From: JAFKKS01 sp039808325
Lineage (GTDB): Bacteria; Pseudomonadota; Alphaproteobacteria; Rhizobiales; Xanthobacteraceae
Direction of reading: 5' to 3'
DNA: 16,213 nt
NCBI GenBank assembly: GCA_039808325.1
Contig: JBDHSU010000092.1
Span: 1 to 16,213 of the forward strand
Shown in pieces: positions 1 through 6,370 of this stretch. The notes under the pieces were generated by a model. The model saw nothing but the letters and a program-made list of their open reading frames with translations, was not told where the DNA came from and searched no databases. Position numbers and translations under genes: made by a program. Every line of letters starts with the position of its first letter. The stretch's first letter is position 1.

Positions 1-996
1 CTGGCCAAGCTCGAGGGCGGCGCCGGCGCGGTGGTGACGTCGTCGGGAATGGCGGCCGTCGATCTCGTACTGTCGCTTGCGGGGCCGCAGGATCTCATTC
101 TCGCGCCGCACGATTGTTACGGCGGCACTTATCGCCTTCTCGCAATGCGCAAGGAGCGAGAACAGTTCGACGTCGATTTCGTCGATCAGCGTGACGACGC
201 GGCCTTCGCGGCCGCTCTCGCGCGCGGCCCCAGGCTTGTGCTCGTTGAAACGCCGAGCAACCCGCTGATGCGTGTCGCCGATATCCGCACCATTGCCACC
301 CGCGCCAAGGGCGCCGGAGCGAAGGTCGTCGTCGACAATACTTTCCTGTCGCCCGCCTTGCAGCGCCCGATTGGGCTTGGGGCCGACTTCGTTCTCCATT
401 CCACCACCAAATACCTCAATGGGCATTCCGACGTGGTCGGCGGCGCGGTCGTCGCCGCGGACGTGGCCGATGTCGAAGCGCTGGCGGCGTGGGCCAATGT
501 CATCGGCACGGCGGGATCGCCATTCGATGCGTATCTGACGCTAAGGGGATTGCGGACTTTGTTCCCGCGCATTCAGCGTCAGCAGGAGAGCGCGATGACG
601 GTGGCGCGCTTCCTCGCGCATCATCCGCTTGTCGCCGCCGTCTATTATCCTGGTCTTGAGACTCATCCCGGTCATGCACTTGCGGCCTCCCAGCAAGACG
701 GGTTCGGGGCGATGCTGAGCTTCGAGTTAAACGGCGATACCGACACCGTGCGCCGGTTCGTCGAGGCGGTCGCGGTCTTTACGTTGGCCGAGTCGCTCGG
801 CGGCGTCGAAAGCCTGATCGCTCATCCGGCGACGATGACGCATGCTGCGATGGGAGCTGAGGCGCGCAAGGCGGCCGGTATCACCGACCGTCTCATCCGT
901 CTTTCCATCGGGCTTGAGGCCGCCTCCGACTTGACGGCGGGCTTGCAGCGCGGCTTTGCGGCCATCGAACCGCCTTCGATCGCGAAGAGCGGCTGA
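1..996 (+). CDS. metB: Cystathionine gamma-synthase family PLP-dependent enzyme (5' truncated)
   Basis: The frame is open from base 1, so the gene begins before the window; the visible 331 residues lack perhaps the first 65-75. The Cys/Met-metabolism PLP-dependent family is recognised by the segment ending TSSGMAAV (phosphate-cup region), ETPSNP, the VVDNTF segment containing the PLP-contacting Asp, and STTKYLNGHSD, where the Lys (codon at 409-411) forms the Schiff base with PLP. The C-terminal SLGGVESL and HPATMTHA are also typical. Family members make cystathionine from an activated homoserine plus cysteine, or run the related gamma-elimination or sulfhydrylation reactions, in the cytosol. 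Synthase, lyase and sulfhydrylase cannot be separated reliably by eye, so metB is the likeliest label and not proven. The TGA stop at 994-996 lies inside a small hairpin. The next gene is convergent, so no operon partner is visible downstream. Confidence 0.85.
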   Translation: MAKLEGGAGAVVTSSGMAAVDLVLSLAGPQDLILAPHDCYGGTYRLLAMRKEREQFDVDFVDQRDDAAFAAALARGPRLVLVETPSNPLMRVADIRTIATRAKGAGAKVVVDNTFLSPALQRPIGLGADFVLHSTTKYLNGHSDVVGGAVVAADVADVEALAAWANVIGTAGSPFDAYLTLRGLRTLFPRIQRQQESAMTVARFLAHHPLVAAVYYPGLETHPGHALAASQQDGFGAMLSFELNGDTDTVRRFVEAVAVFTLAESLGGVESLIAHPATMTHAAMGAEARKAAGITDRLIRLSIGLEAASDLTAGLQRGFAAIEPPSIAKSG

Positions 997-1014
997 ACGC
1001 CAACGATCGTTCAG
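993..1014 (+). terminator. Candidate hairpin terminator after metB
   Basis: CTGAACG (993-999) and CGTTCAG (1008-1014) form a 7-bp perfect stem with an 8-nt loop; the left arm contains the metB stop codon. No run of T follows, only GGGCTTATT, so this is a weak intrinsic terminator candidate. Its position directly at the gene end is the main support. Confidence 0.3.
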
Positions 1015-1062
1015 GGGCTTATTCGACTGTGTTGAATGAGACCCCGCTCATCCTATTACTTT

Positions 1063-1107
1063 AGCATGATCCTTCCGAAGCCGGTTTCCGCTTTTCGCGA
1101 TGATACT
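1063..1107. repeat. Degenerate Rhizobiales-type palindromic intergenic repeat
   Basis: The segment starts AGCATGATC, continues with TTCCGAAG, CCGGTTTCC and CTTTTCG, and ends GATGATACT. The outer arms are imperfect inverted repeats (7 of 9 positions pair). From memory, the order of blocks matches the common palindromic element scattered between genes in Bradyrhizobium, Mesorhizobium and relatives (AGCATGATC...CCGGTT...CTTTTC...GATCATGCT). It lies between the convergent metB and DUF6455 genes (gap 997-1144), where it may aid transcription termination or mRNA stability. Just after it, CGCCC (1112-1116) and GGGCG (1124-1128) could form another short GC stem. Nothing else is seen in the gap. Confidence 0.6.
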
Positions 1108-1144
1108 CCAGCGCCCTCGCTCCGGGCGGCGGTTGCGGAGAAGG

Positions 1145-1612
1145 TCAGCCGTGTATCGGGCTGTTGATCGTCTTGAGCATGCGATCGACGGCGTCTTGCC
1201 TGGCTAATGAATTCAATGTGGATTCGTTCGGGCAGTACGTTCGCCAGACGCCACTCCCGGGTTGACGGCGCAGGTCGCGCGCGCAGCGCGTCTTGCTGTC
1301 ACAGAGCGCGCAAATGCGCGTCAAATCCCGTGCATGTTCGGATCTCTTGTCGTCGATGATCCCAGGCTCGAGATCGAGGGCGGACATCCGGGCGCTCAGC
1401 AAGCGGCGCCAGGAGCCTCCTGCGGTGGAAACGTTCATTAGCTCGGGAACGCTCAGCCCCATATCGTGAGCGACTCGGTCGGCGTCGTCGGGGTAGCGCC
1501 ATACAAAATCGGTGAACTTGCGTGCCTCTTGCTGGCCTCTCCAGAGGGTGGCGACGGCGCGGCCGAACGTTCCGGTCATTGAGCGAAAATGAGCACCGTA
1601 AGCGCCGCGCAT
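1145..1612 (-). CDS. DUF6455 family protein with four-cysteine motif
   Basis: Encodes 155 residues of unknown function. The C-terminal half carries the DUF6455 pattern: LTRICALC then C-x5-C and a WxxYCPN motif, giving Cys101, Cys104, Cys110 and Cys127 (CxxC-x5-C-x16-C). This could be a metal or Fe-S site, which is inference. The N-terminal half is helical-looking, with no signal peptide or membrane segment. The ATG at 1612 is preferred over an upstream in-frame GTG at 1642, because GGGAGAG lies four bases before the ATG. An NnrR-type box (1679-1692) is centred 73.5 bases upstream, which suggests induction by nitric oxide or low oxygen. The gene follows nnrS on the same strand, but the 118-base gap with its own box suggests a separate promoter. 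Confidence 0.75.
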   Translation of the reverse strand: MRGAYGAHFRSMTGTFGRAVATLWRGQQEARKFTDFVWRYPDDADRVAHDMGLSVPELMNVSTAGGSWRRLLSARMSALDLEPGIIDDKRSEHARDLTRICALCDSKTRCARDLRRQPGSGVWRTYCPNESTLNSLARQDAVDRMLKTINSPIHG

Positions 1613-1650
1613 GTCACTCTCCCGAGCTTTTTGCCGCCTCACTCGTTATA

Positions 1651-1692
1651 AACATACAGGCTTTCCCAGTGGCGGATTTTGCGCTTCCGCAA
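1651..1692 (-). promoter_or_regulatory. NnrR-type promoter of the DUF6455 gene
   Basis: TTGCGCTTCCGCAA at 1679-1692 is a Crp/FNR-family half-site palindrome of the form TTGCG-N4-CGCAA, flanked by T and A that extend the symmetry. It differs from the FNR/FixK form (TTGAT-N4-ATCAA) and fits what I recall as the alphaproteobacterial NnrR consensus. If the box is centred at -41.5, transcription starts near 1644, leaving a leader of about 32 bases. The -10 position (1656 to 1651 on the minus strand) then reads TATGTT, 4 of 6 matches to TATAAT. The geometry is that of a class II activator promoter. Regulator identity is inferred; no nnrR gene is in the window. Confidence 0.6.
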
Positions 1693-1730
1693 ACTCGCAA
1701 TCGATTGGCGCGCATAAGGTGAAGGCTTCC

Positions 1731-2912
1731 TCAATGCGTCTTGCCGCGTCGCTGCGACGTCAGAATGGGGGCGTAGGTCAGGACAAAAATTAGAAAGCCG
1801 AGGGACCACGCCGTACCGGAGATATCGAGGAGAGGCAGAGACCACGCGGCGCAGAATGGTGCGATGATACGCAGAGCTGCTGCCGACACGATCGCGACAT
1901 AGATCAGAATAGTCCCGCGCGTGGCCGTCAACGCGTGCCCTGTGTGTCCCAGGCTTGCGCGGGTCATCACGGCAAGCGTCATGACGCCGATCGCACCGGC
2001 CGTCCACGCGTGCGTCACGACGTTCCCCGGGACCAGGTCGGGCCGGATCGCATTCACAGCCAGAAGGGCGAACCCCAGAGGTACAAACGCATAGCCGACG
2101 TGCAGGATCGCGAGGAGCGGCTCCGCCCATGTCTCCCAACCGCGCCAGCGAAAAAGACGCCAAGCCAGTAGAATCGCCGCTAGGGCGGCCAGAATGGCGG
2201 TGAGATTGCCTGTCGGAGCTGCGATCCAGGCAAACAGGCCCGCTACGCCCGCTCCGATGGCGATGGCGTCCAACGGGCCGAAAGGGGCCGGCAAGCGCGT
2301 CGCGTCGCGCTTCACGAGCCAGTTTCGCGTAAAGCTCGGCACCAGCCGTCCGCCGACCAATGTGATGAGGGCAACCAACGCGCCCACGGACCCGCGCAGA
2401 CTCAGGTCGGTCGCGTGGCCGGTCAGGACGAGCGCGTGGAATAAGACGTTCGCGAGAAGCAGCCACAAGACAAGAACGAGTACCCGCAGATTCCGCCAGT
2501 TCTTTCCGGCAATGATCTCGCGCGCCGCCACCGTCAGCACGGCGGCCAAAAACAGAAGATCGACGCCGGCTGCCGCGGCCAGGCCGATGACAGAGGCCGT
2601 CGCCATGGCGATGCGTCCCGCCAGCCAGAGGAATACCAGGGCAGCCAAGCGCCAGCCGGAGACGGGAAGCCGGCCGGTCCAGTTCGGTATCGCCGTGAAC
2701 AAGAAGCCGCAAACGACAAGCGCCGCATAACCGAAGATTAGTTCGTGCGCATGCCAGTTCACGTCGCCGTAGGCGCTCGAAAGGCTGATGATTCCGGAAT
2801 AGGAGAGAAGCCAGAGAGGGACAGCGGCCGCCGCCCAGATCGCGGCGAGCAGGAAGCAGATACGAAACGCGTGCAGCAGGATGGGCGGATAAACAGATGA
2901 GGTCGTCAGCAT
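1731..2912 (-). CDS. nnrS: NnrS family heme/copper membrane protein
   Basis: Encodes 393 residues, the usual NnrS length, very hydrophobic with about a dozen membrane segments. NnrS proteins are inner-membrane heme- and copper-containing proteins that lessen nitrosative stress in denitrifiers and pathogens. The hallmark segment WHAHE (residues 53-57) followed by GY...FLFTAIPNWTGRLP is present, as are later His-containing segments (HALVLTGHATD, SLGHTGHAL) that may bind cofactors. The ATG at 2912 places the first helix where family members have it. The frame runs open upstream to 3053, but that would cross the regulatory palindrome and overlap the divergent gene. No strong ribosome site precedes the ATG; an in-frame GTG at 2924 has an AAGG element nine bases upstream and is an alternative start. 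A divergent DUF2478 gene shares the upstream region. Confidence 0.9.
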   Translation of the reverse strand: MLTTSSVYPPILLHAFRICFLLAAIWAAAAVPLWLLSYSGIISLSSAYGDVNWHAHELIFGYAALVVCGFLFTAIPNWTGRLPVSGWRLAALVFLWLAGRIAMATASVIGLAAAAGVDLLFLAAVLTVAAREIIAGKNWRNLRVLVLVLWLLLANVLFHALVLTGHATDLSLRGSVGALVALITLVGGRLVPSFTRNWLVKRDATRLPAPFGPLDAIAIGAGVAGLFAWIAAPTGNLTAILAALAAILLAWRLFRWRGWETWAEPLLAILHVGYAFVPLGFALLAVNAIRPDLVPGNVVTHAWTAGAIGVMTLAVMTRASLGHTGHALTATRGTILIYVAIVSAAALRIIAPFCAAWSLPLLDISGTAWSLGFLIFVLTYAPILTSQRRGKTH

Positions 2913-2950
2913 GGTTGTGGGCACGGTACCTTGCCTTCGGCCGTTCGATC

Positions 2951-2964
2951 TTGCGCTAGCGCAA
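2951..2964. promoter_or_regulatory. NnrR-type box between nnrS and the DUF2478 gene
   Basis: TTGCGCTAGCGCAA is a perfect 14-bp palindrome of the same TTGCG-N4-CGCAA form as the box at 1679-1692. Its centre lies 79.5 bases before the DUF2478 start, which allows a -41.5 class II promoter with a leader of about 38 bases. It lies only 45.5 bases before the nnrS ATG, which would leave a leader of about 4 bases. It may serve both genes. No convincing -10 hexamer is seen in either direction, so which gene it drives is uncertain. Confidence 0.65.
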
Positions 2965-3036
2965 AAAGCGCACATCGGTCTGCCGGATTGCCACGCGTCG
3001 ATCCAAGGCGCAGGATTGCCGCCTCGGGAGAGCGCA

Positions 3037-3603
3037 ATGAGTGAAGCCGCCAAGATCGTCGCAGTTGTGCGGGGCGCGCCCAGCGCCGTTGTTCAAGATC
3101 TTTTTCGCGAACTCATCGATCGCTGGAGCCCGTCCACGCGCATCGCCGGTGTTGTCGAGGAAGGGCACGGGCTGGCTGATCGCGCGTGCAGCGCCGGCCG
3201 GTTGCGAAGCATTCGCAATGGAAGCCTGCATCCGATCTTTCAAGACCTCGGGCCGGGGTCGGAAGCGTGTCACCTCGATGGAGCCGGCGCGGTGTCGGCC
3301 AGCGAGACGATCCAGCGCGATATCGCGGCGGGATGCGATCTCGTGATCTTGAGCAAATTCGGCAAGCTCGAAGCGGCGCGTGCGGGCCTCGTGCCTGCCT
3401 TCATCGCCGCGATGGAAGCCAAAGCCCCCCTTCTCACCACGGTATCGCCGGCGTTTTATACGGCATGGGCGCAGTTTGCTTCGCCGCTCTTTGTTTCGCT
3501 GTCGGCGGAGATCGCGTCGATCGAGACGTGGTGGAGCGACGTGCGGCGAGGGCAGCCGGCGCGTCGCGAATCCGCTGTCTCGGCCATGTCTCGCGGGTTT
3601 TAA
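3037..3603 (+). CDS. DUF2478 domain-containing protein
   Basis: Encodes 188 residues matching DUF2478, a cytosolic NTPase-like family of unknown role that is sometimes found fused to or near molybdate-transport ATPases. The diagnostic parts are QDLGPGSEACHLD (residues 69-81), a hydrophobic strand DLVILSKFGKLEA (101-113) and a last strand with a conserved aromatic (YTAWAQF). The N-terminal IVAVVRGAP looks like a P-loop position but lacks the GxxxxGK[ST] residues, so nucleotide binding cannot be assumed. The start at 3037 is set by GGGAGAG four bases upstream; the same frame is open further left but has no better start. The gene diverges from nnrS across an NnrR-type box. Its TAA stop overlaps the stop of the convergent GGT-like gene by four bases. 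Confidence 0.8.
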   Translation: MSEAAKIVAVVRGAPSAVVQDLFRELIDRWSPSTRIAGVVEEGHGLADRACSAGRLRSIRNGSLHPIFQDLGPGSEACHLDGAGAVSASETIQRDIAAGCDLVILSKFGKLEAARAGLVPAFIAAMEAKAPLLTTVSPAFYTAWAQFASPLFVSLSAEIASIETWWSDVRRGQPARRESAVSAMSRGF

Positions 3604-5192
3604 AAGCCTGTGGCCATTCCGTCCTTGCGCGGATCGGAGCCGGCGACATAACCATCGGCGAGGCGCTGCACGAGTTGCGCGCCGCCGAAGCCGAAGGCTT
3701 CCTCCGGGGGTTCGTGCACCAGCGCATGGCCGCGCGCTTCGAGGTCCGCAAGAGCGGTGCCGTTTCCGTTGGTCTCGACGGCGACCTTGAGCCCGTTGAT
3801 GACGCGCCAGCGCGGAGCGTCGGCCGCCATCTGCGGATTCTGTTTCCAGATCTGCGTGCGTAGAAACATCTGCACATGCCCCTGCGCTTGCATCGGTCCG
3901 CCCATCAGGCCGAACGCCATCGCCGGGGAGGCGTCGTGCATGACGAAGCCAGGGATGATCGTGTGGAACGGACGCTTGCGTGGCGCGACGCGGTTCGGAT
4001 GCCCTTCGGCAAGCGTGAAGCCGAAGCCGCGATTCTGCAGGCTGATGCCGGTGCCGGGCACCACGACGCCGGAACCGAAGCCGGAATAATTCGACTGGAT
4101 GTATGAGACCATCATGCCGGCGGCGTCGCCGGTCGCGAGGCAGACGGTGCCGCCGTGCTTCGGCGCGCCCGGGCCGAACACCTGCGCGCGTTTGCGATCG
4201 ATCAGCGTCGCGCGCTTCGCCAGGAAATCGGGATCGAGAAGTGTCGACGGCGTCACATCCGTCATGGCCGCAAGGTCGGCGACGTAAGCGTTGACGTCGG
4301 CGAAGGCGAGCTTCATGGCCTCGATCTGCAAGTGCCAGCTCTCGGCGCTGTCGGGCTCGCAATCCGCGATCTCGGTGTGCTGCAGGATGCCGAGCGCCAT
4401 CAGAGCGGCGATACCTTGCCCGTTGGGCGGGATCTCGTGAAGCGCCGCATCCGCGAAACGCTGCGACAGCGTGCCGGACCAGTCGTTATGGTGCGCGGCC
4501 AGATCGTCCTGCGTCATGCAAGCGCCATGCGCGGCGGCAAACGCTGCGATCTTTTCCGCGAGCTCGCCGCGATAGAAGGCTTCGCCGTTCGTTTCTGCAA
4601 TCAACTGCAACGAGCGTGCGAGCGGCTTGTTGACGAAAAGCTCGCCCGCGGCGGGCGCTCGCCCGCCCGGCATGAAGGCCTCGGCAAAGCCGGGCTGCTC
4701 TTTGAGCAGTGCTGCGCCGCGCGCCCATAGCCGCGCGATGATCGGGGAGACGAGAAAGCCGCGGTCGGCATAGGCGATGGCCGGCTCGAACAATTTCGCG
4801 AACGGCAACTTGCCGAAGCGGCGGGAAAGCTCGACCCAGGCCGAGACCGCGCCGGGCACGGTTGCGCTCTCCCATCCGCGCTCGGGCATTGCGGTCCGCC
4901 CGGCGAAGCGCTCCGGCGTCCAGCCGCTCGGGGAGCGGCCGGACGCGTTCAGGCCATGCAACTCATGGCCGTCCCACAATATGCAGAACGCATCGGAGCC
5001 CAGCCCGTTGCCGGTCGGTTCGACGACGACAAGCGCGATGGCGGTGGCGAGCGCCGCGTCAAGCGCGTTGCCGCCGCTGCGCAGCATCTGCAATCCGGCC
5101 TCGACGGCCAAGGGCTGCGAGCCTGCGATGACGTTTCGTGCAAAGACGGGAGAGCGCCGCGATGCATAGTGCGGGCCAAGAACGGGTTTCAT
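3600..5192 (-). CDS. Gamma-glutamyltransferase family protein (cytosolic type)
   Basis: Encodes 530 residues, full length for the Ntn-hydrolase GGT family, which self-cleaves and uses the new N-terminal Thr of the small subunit to hydrolyse or transfer gamma-glutamyl groups. Visible family parts are the N-terminal GLQMLRSGGNALDAALA (33-49), NGLGSDAF (62-69), the GGTV stretch with likely cleavage/nucleophile Thr349, the SGVVVPGTGISLQNRG region (374-388) and GLMGGPMQAQGHVQ (438-451). No signal peptide is seen, unlike secreted GGTs, so it probably acts inside the cell like YwrD-type relatives. It may act on gamma-glutamyl compounds, or as a different amidohydrolase; the substrate is unknown. It is last in the minus-strand operon, 58 bases after the phosphotriesterase-like gene. 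The ribosome site is weak (GAAAG). The stop overlaps the convergent DUF2478 stop. Confidence 0.85.
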   Translation of the reverse strand: MKPVLGPHYASRRSPVFARNVIAGSQPLAVEAGLQMLRSGGNALDAALATAIALVVVEPTGNGLGSDAFCILWDGHELHGLNASGRSPSGWTPERFAGRTAMPERGWESATVPGAVSAWVELSRRFGKLPFAKLFEPAIAYADRGFLVSPIIARLWARGAALLKEQPGFAEAFMPGGRAPAAGELFVNKPLARSLQLIAETNGEAFYRGELAEKIAAFAAAHGACMTQDDLAAHHNDWSGTLSQRFADAALHEIPPNGQGIAALMALGILQHTEIADCEPDSAESWHLQIEAMKLAFADVNAYVADLAAMTDVTPSTLLDPDFLAKRATLIDRKRAQVFGPGAPKHGGTVCLATGDAAGMMVSYIQSNYSGFGSGVVVPGTGISLQNRGFGFTLAEGHPNRVAPRKRPFHTIIPGFVMHDASPAMAFGLMGGPMQAQGHVQMFLRTQIWKQNPQMAADAPRWRVINGLKVAVETNGNGTALADLEARGHALVHEPPEEAFGFGGAQLVQRLADGYVAGSDPRKDGMATGF

Positions 5193-5250
5193 ATTTCAAC
5201 TTTCTTGCGCGGTTGCCGGTCCCTTCGGCGTCGGGAGAGTGCAGGCTAGC

Positions 5251-6369
5251 TCATTTCGCCGCGGACGGCGAGGAGGCGGCGCCGGTGGAAAGAACGCGCC
5301 TCGGATTGTCGACCAGAAGTGCTTGGATCTGCTCTTCGTCGGCGCCATGCGTGCGCAGGCGCGGCACGAAGTTCTTGAGGATGTGACCATAGCCGAAACC
5401 GCCATATTTGGTCAGCATCATCTTCAGGAAGACGTCCTGCGACAGGAGCAGGTGAGCGAGAAATCCGTCGTCGATCAATCGACGGATGGCGCGGGCGTTC
5501 TGATCGTCCGAAGGCGATTGAACCTGCTTCTCGCCAAAATAGAAGTCGACGCCGATCATGTCGTATTCCAGGAAGGCGCCGCGCGCGGCGAGGCGACGCT
5601 GATACGGCAGGTCGTCGTGACTGGGGTTCATGTGGCAAAGAATCGTGTGCGCGAGGTCGGCGCCTTCTTCCTCCACGATGTCCAGCACGCGCTCACCGTA
5701 ACGCTCCCAGCCTGGAAGGTGGATGGATAGCGGCACTTTCGTGCGGGCGGCCGCGCGTGAGGCGGCGCGCAGGCATTTTTCCTCGGCCGGGACAAACTCC
5801 GGCGAGATTCCGATCTCTCCGATGAGGCCGGCGAGCACGCGCGGCCTCGTTTCCATTCCGCCGACTTCGTAGACCATCTCGTCGGCGAGTTCGTCGATCG
5901 ATTTTGTTTCGACGAATGCGGGGTGCGCGGGCGCGAGATAGAAGCCGCTGCCCATGACGATATTGAGGCCGGTCCTACGGGAAATATCCTGAAGCGCCTT
6001 TGGATCGCGACCGATTCCCGCGCTCGTCGCGTCGACAACCGTCCGGCCGCCCAGCGCCTTGAATTTTTCCAACTCTTCGACGGCCAGCTCGACGTCGTCC
6101 AGCATGCAGTTGTCGCGATTGGCGACAGGGGCGACGCGCAGCTCCCCAAGAATGTCCATCGTGAGGGGGCGGTCGGCAAGATCCGCCGGCTGGCCGCAGT
6201 TGCAGGCCGGCCGAAACTTGTTCGATCCGTCGAGAAGGATGTGCTCGTGGGGAAGGGTCACCCCCATGCGTTCGACAGGGAGAGGGCCGAGCACGGTCAT
6301 GACATGGCCGCTTGTCACACCGATCGGCGGGCGCGCCGGCCGCTGAAACAGCGCGTCCAGATCGCTCAT
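5251..6369 (-). CDS. Phosphotriesterase-family metallohydrolase
   Basis: Encodes 372 residues of the PTE branch of the amidohydrolase superfamily (TIM barrel with a binuclear metal centre). The metal ligands can be assigned: His41 and His43 in LPHEH, the bridging residue in GLIGEIG (Glu185), His217 in SIHLPGW, His246 in ILCHMNPS and Asp312 in SQDVF. The bridging ligand is Glu rather than the carboxylated Lys of true phosphotriesterases, as in E. coli PHP, so organophosphate hydrolysis is unlikely. Lactone, ester or amide hydrolysis of a natural metabolite is more plausible. An insert with CNCGQ (56-60) follows strand 1. Its ATG is one base after the permease stop, with AAGG overlapping the permease end, so it is translationally coupled to the sugar-type ABC genes and probably acts on the imported compound. 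Confidence 0.88.
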   Translation of the reverse strand: MSDLDALFQRPARPPIGVTSGHVMTVLGPLPVERMGVTLPHEHILLDGSNKFRPACNCGQPADLADRPLTMDILGELRVAPVANRDNCMLDDVELAVEELEKFKALGGRTVVDATSAGIGRDPKALQDISRRTGLNIVMGSGFYLAPAHPAFVETKSIDELADEMVYEVGGMETRPRVLAGLIGEIGISPEFVPAEEKCLRAASRAAARTKVPLSIHLPGWERYGERVLDIVEEEGADLAHTILCHMNPSHDDLPYQRRLAARGAFLEYDMIGVDFYFGEKQVQSPSDDQNARAIRRLIDDGFLAHLLLSQDVFLKMMLTKYGGFGYGHILKNFVPRLRTHGADEEQIQALLVDNPRRVLSTGAASSPSAAK

Positions 6370-6370
6370 G

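Noticed and set aside
1613..1642. In-frame GTG start ten codons upstream for the DUF6455 gene
   Set aside because: The internal ATG has a well-placed GGGAGAG and a promoter-compatible leader, while the GTG would sit at or before the predicted transcription start.
1639..2712. Minus-strand open frame of 357 codons inside nnrS
   Set aside because: Same-strand alternate frame of nnrS with Arg-rich sequence; the nnrS frame has the family motifs.
3202..3218. TTGCGAA-GCA-TTCGCAA inverted repeat resembling the NnrR-type boxes
   Set aside because: The TTGCG and CGCAA arms are separated by seven bases rather than four, and it lies within the DUF2478 coding sequence.
2956..4362. Minus-strand open frame of 468 codons across the DUF2478 gene and part of the GGT-like gene
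   Set aside because: It is out of frame with the GGT-like gene and antisense to DUF2478, with low-complexity Arg-rich translation.
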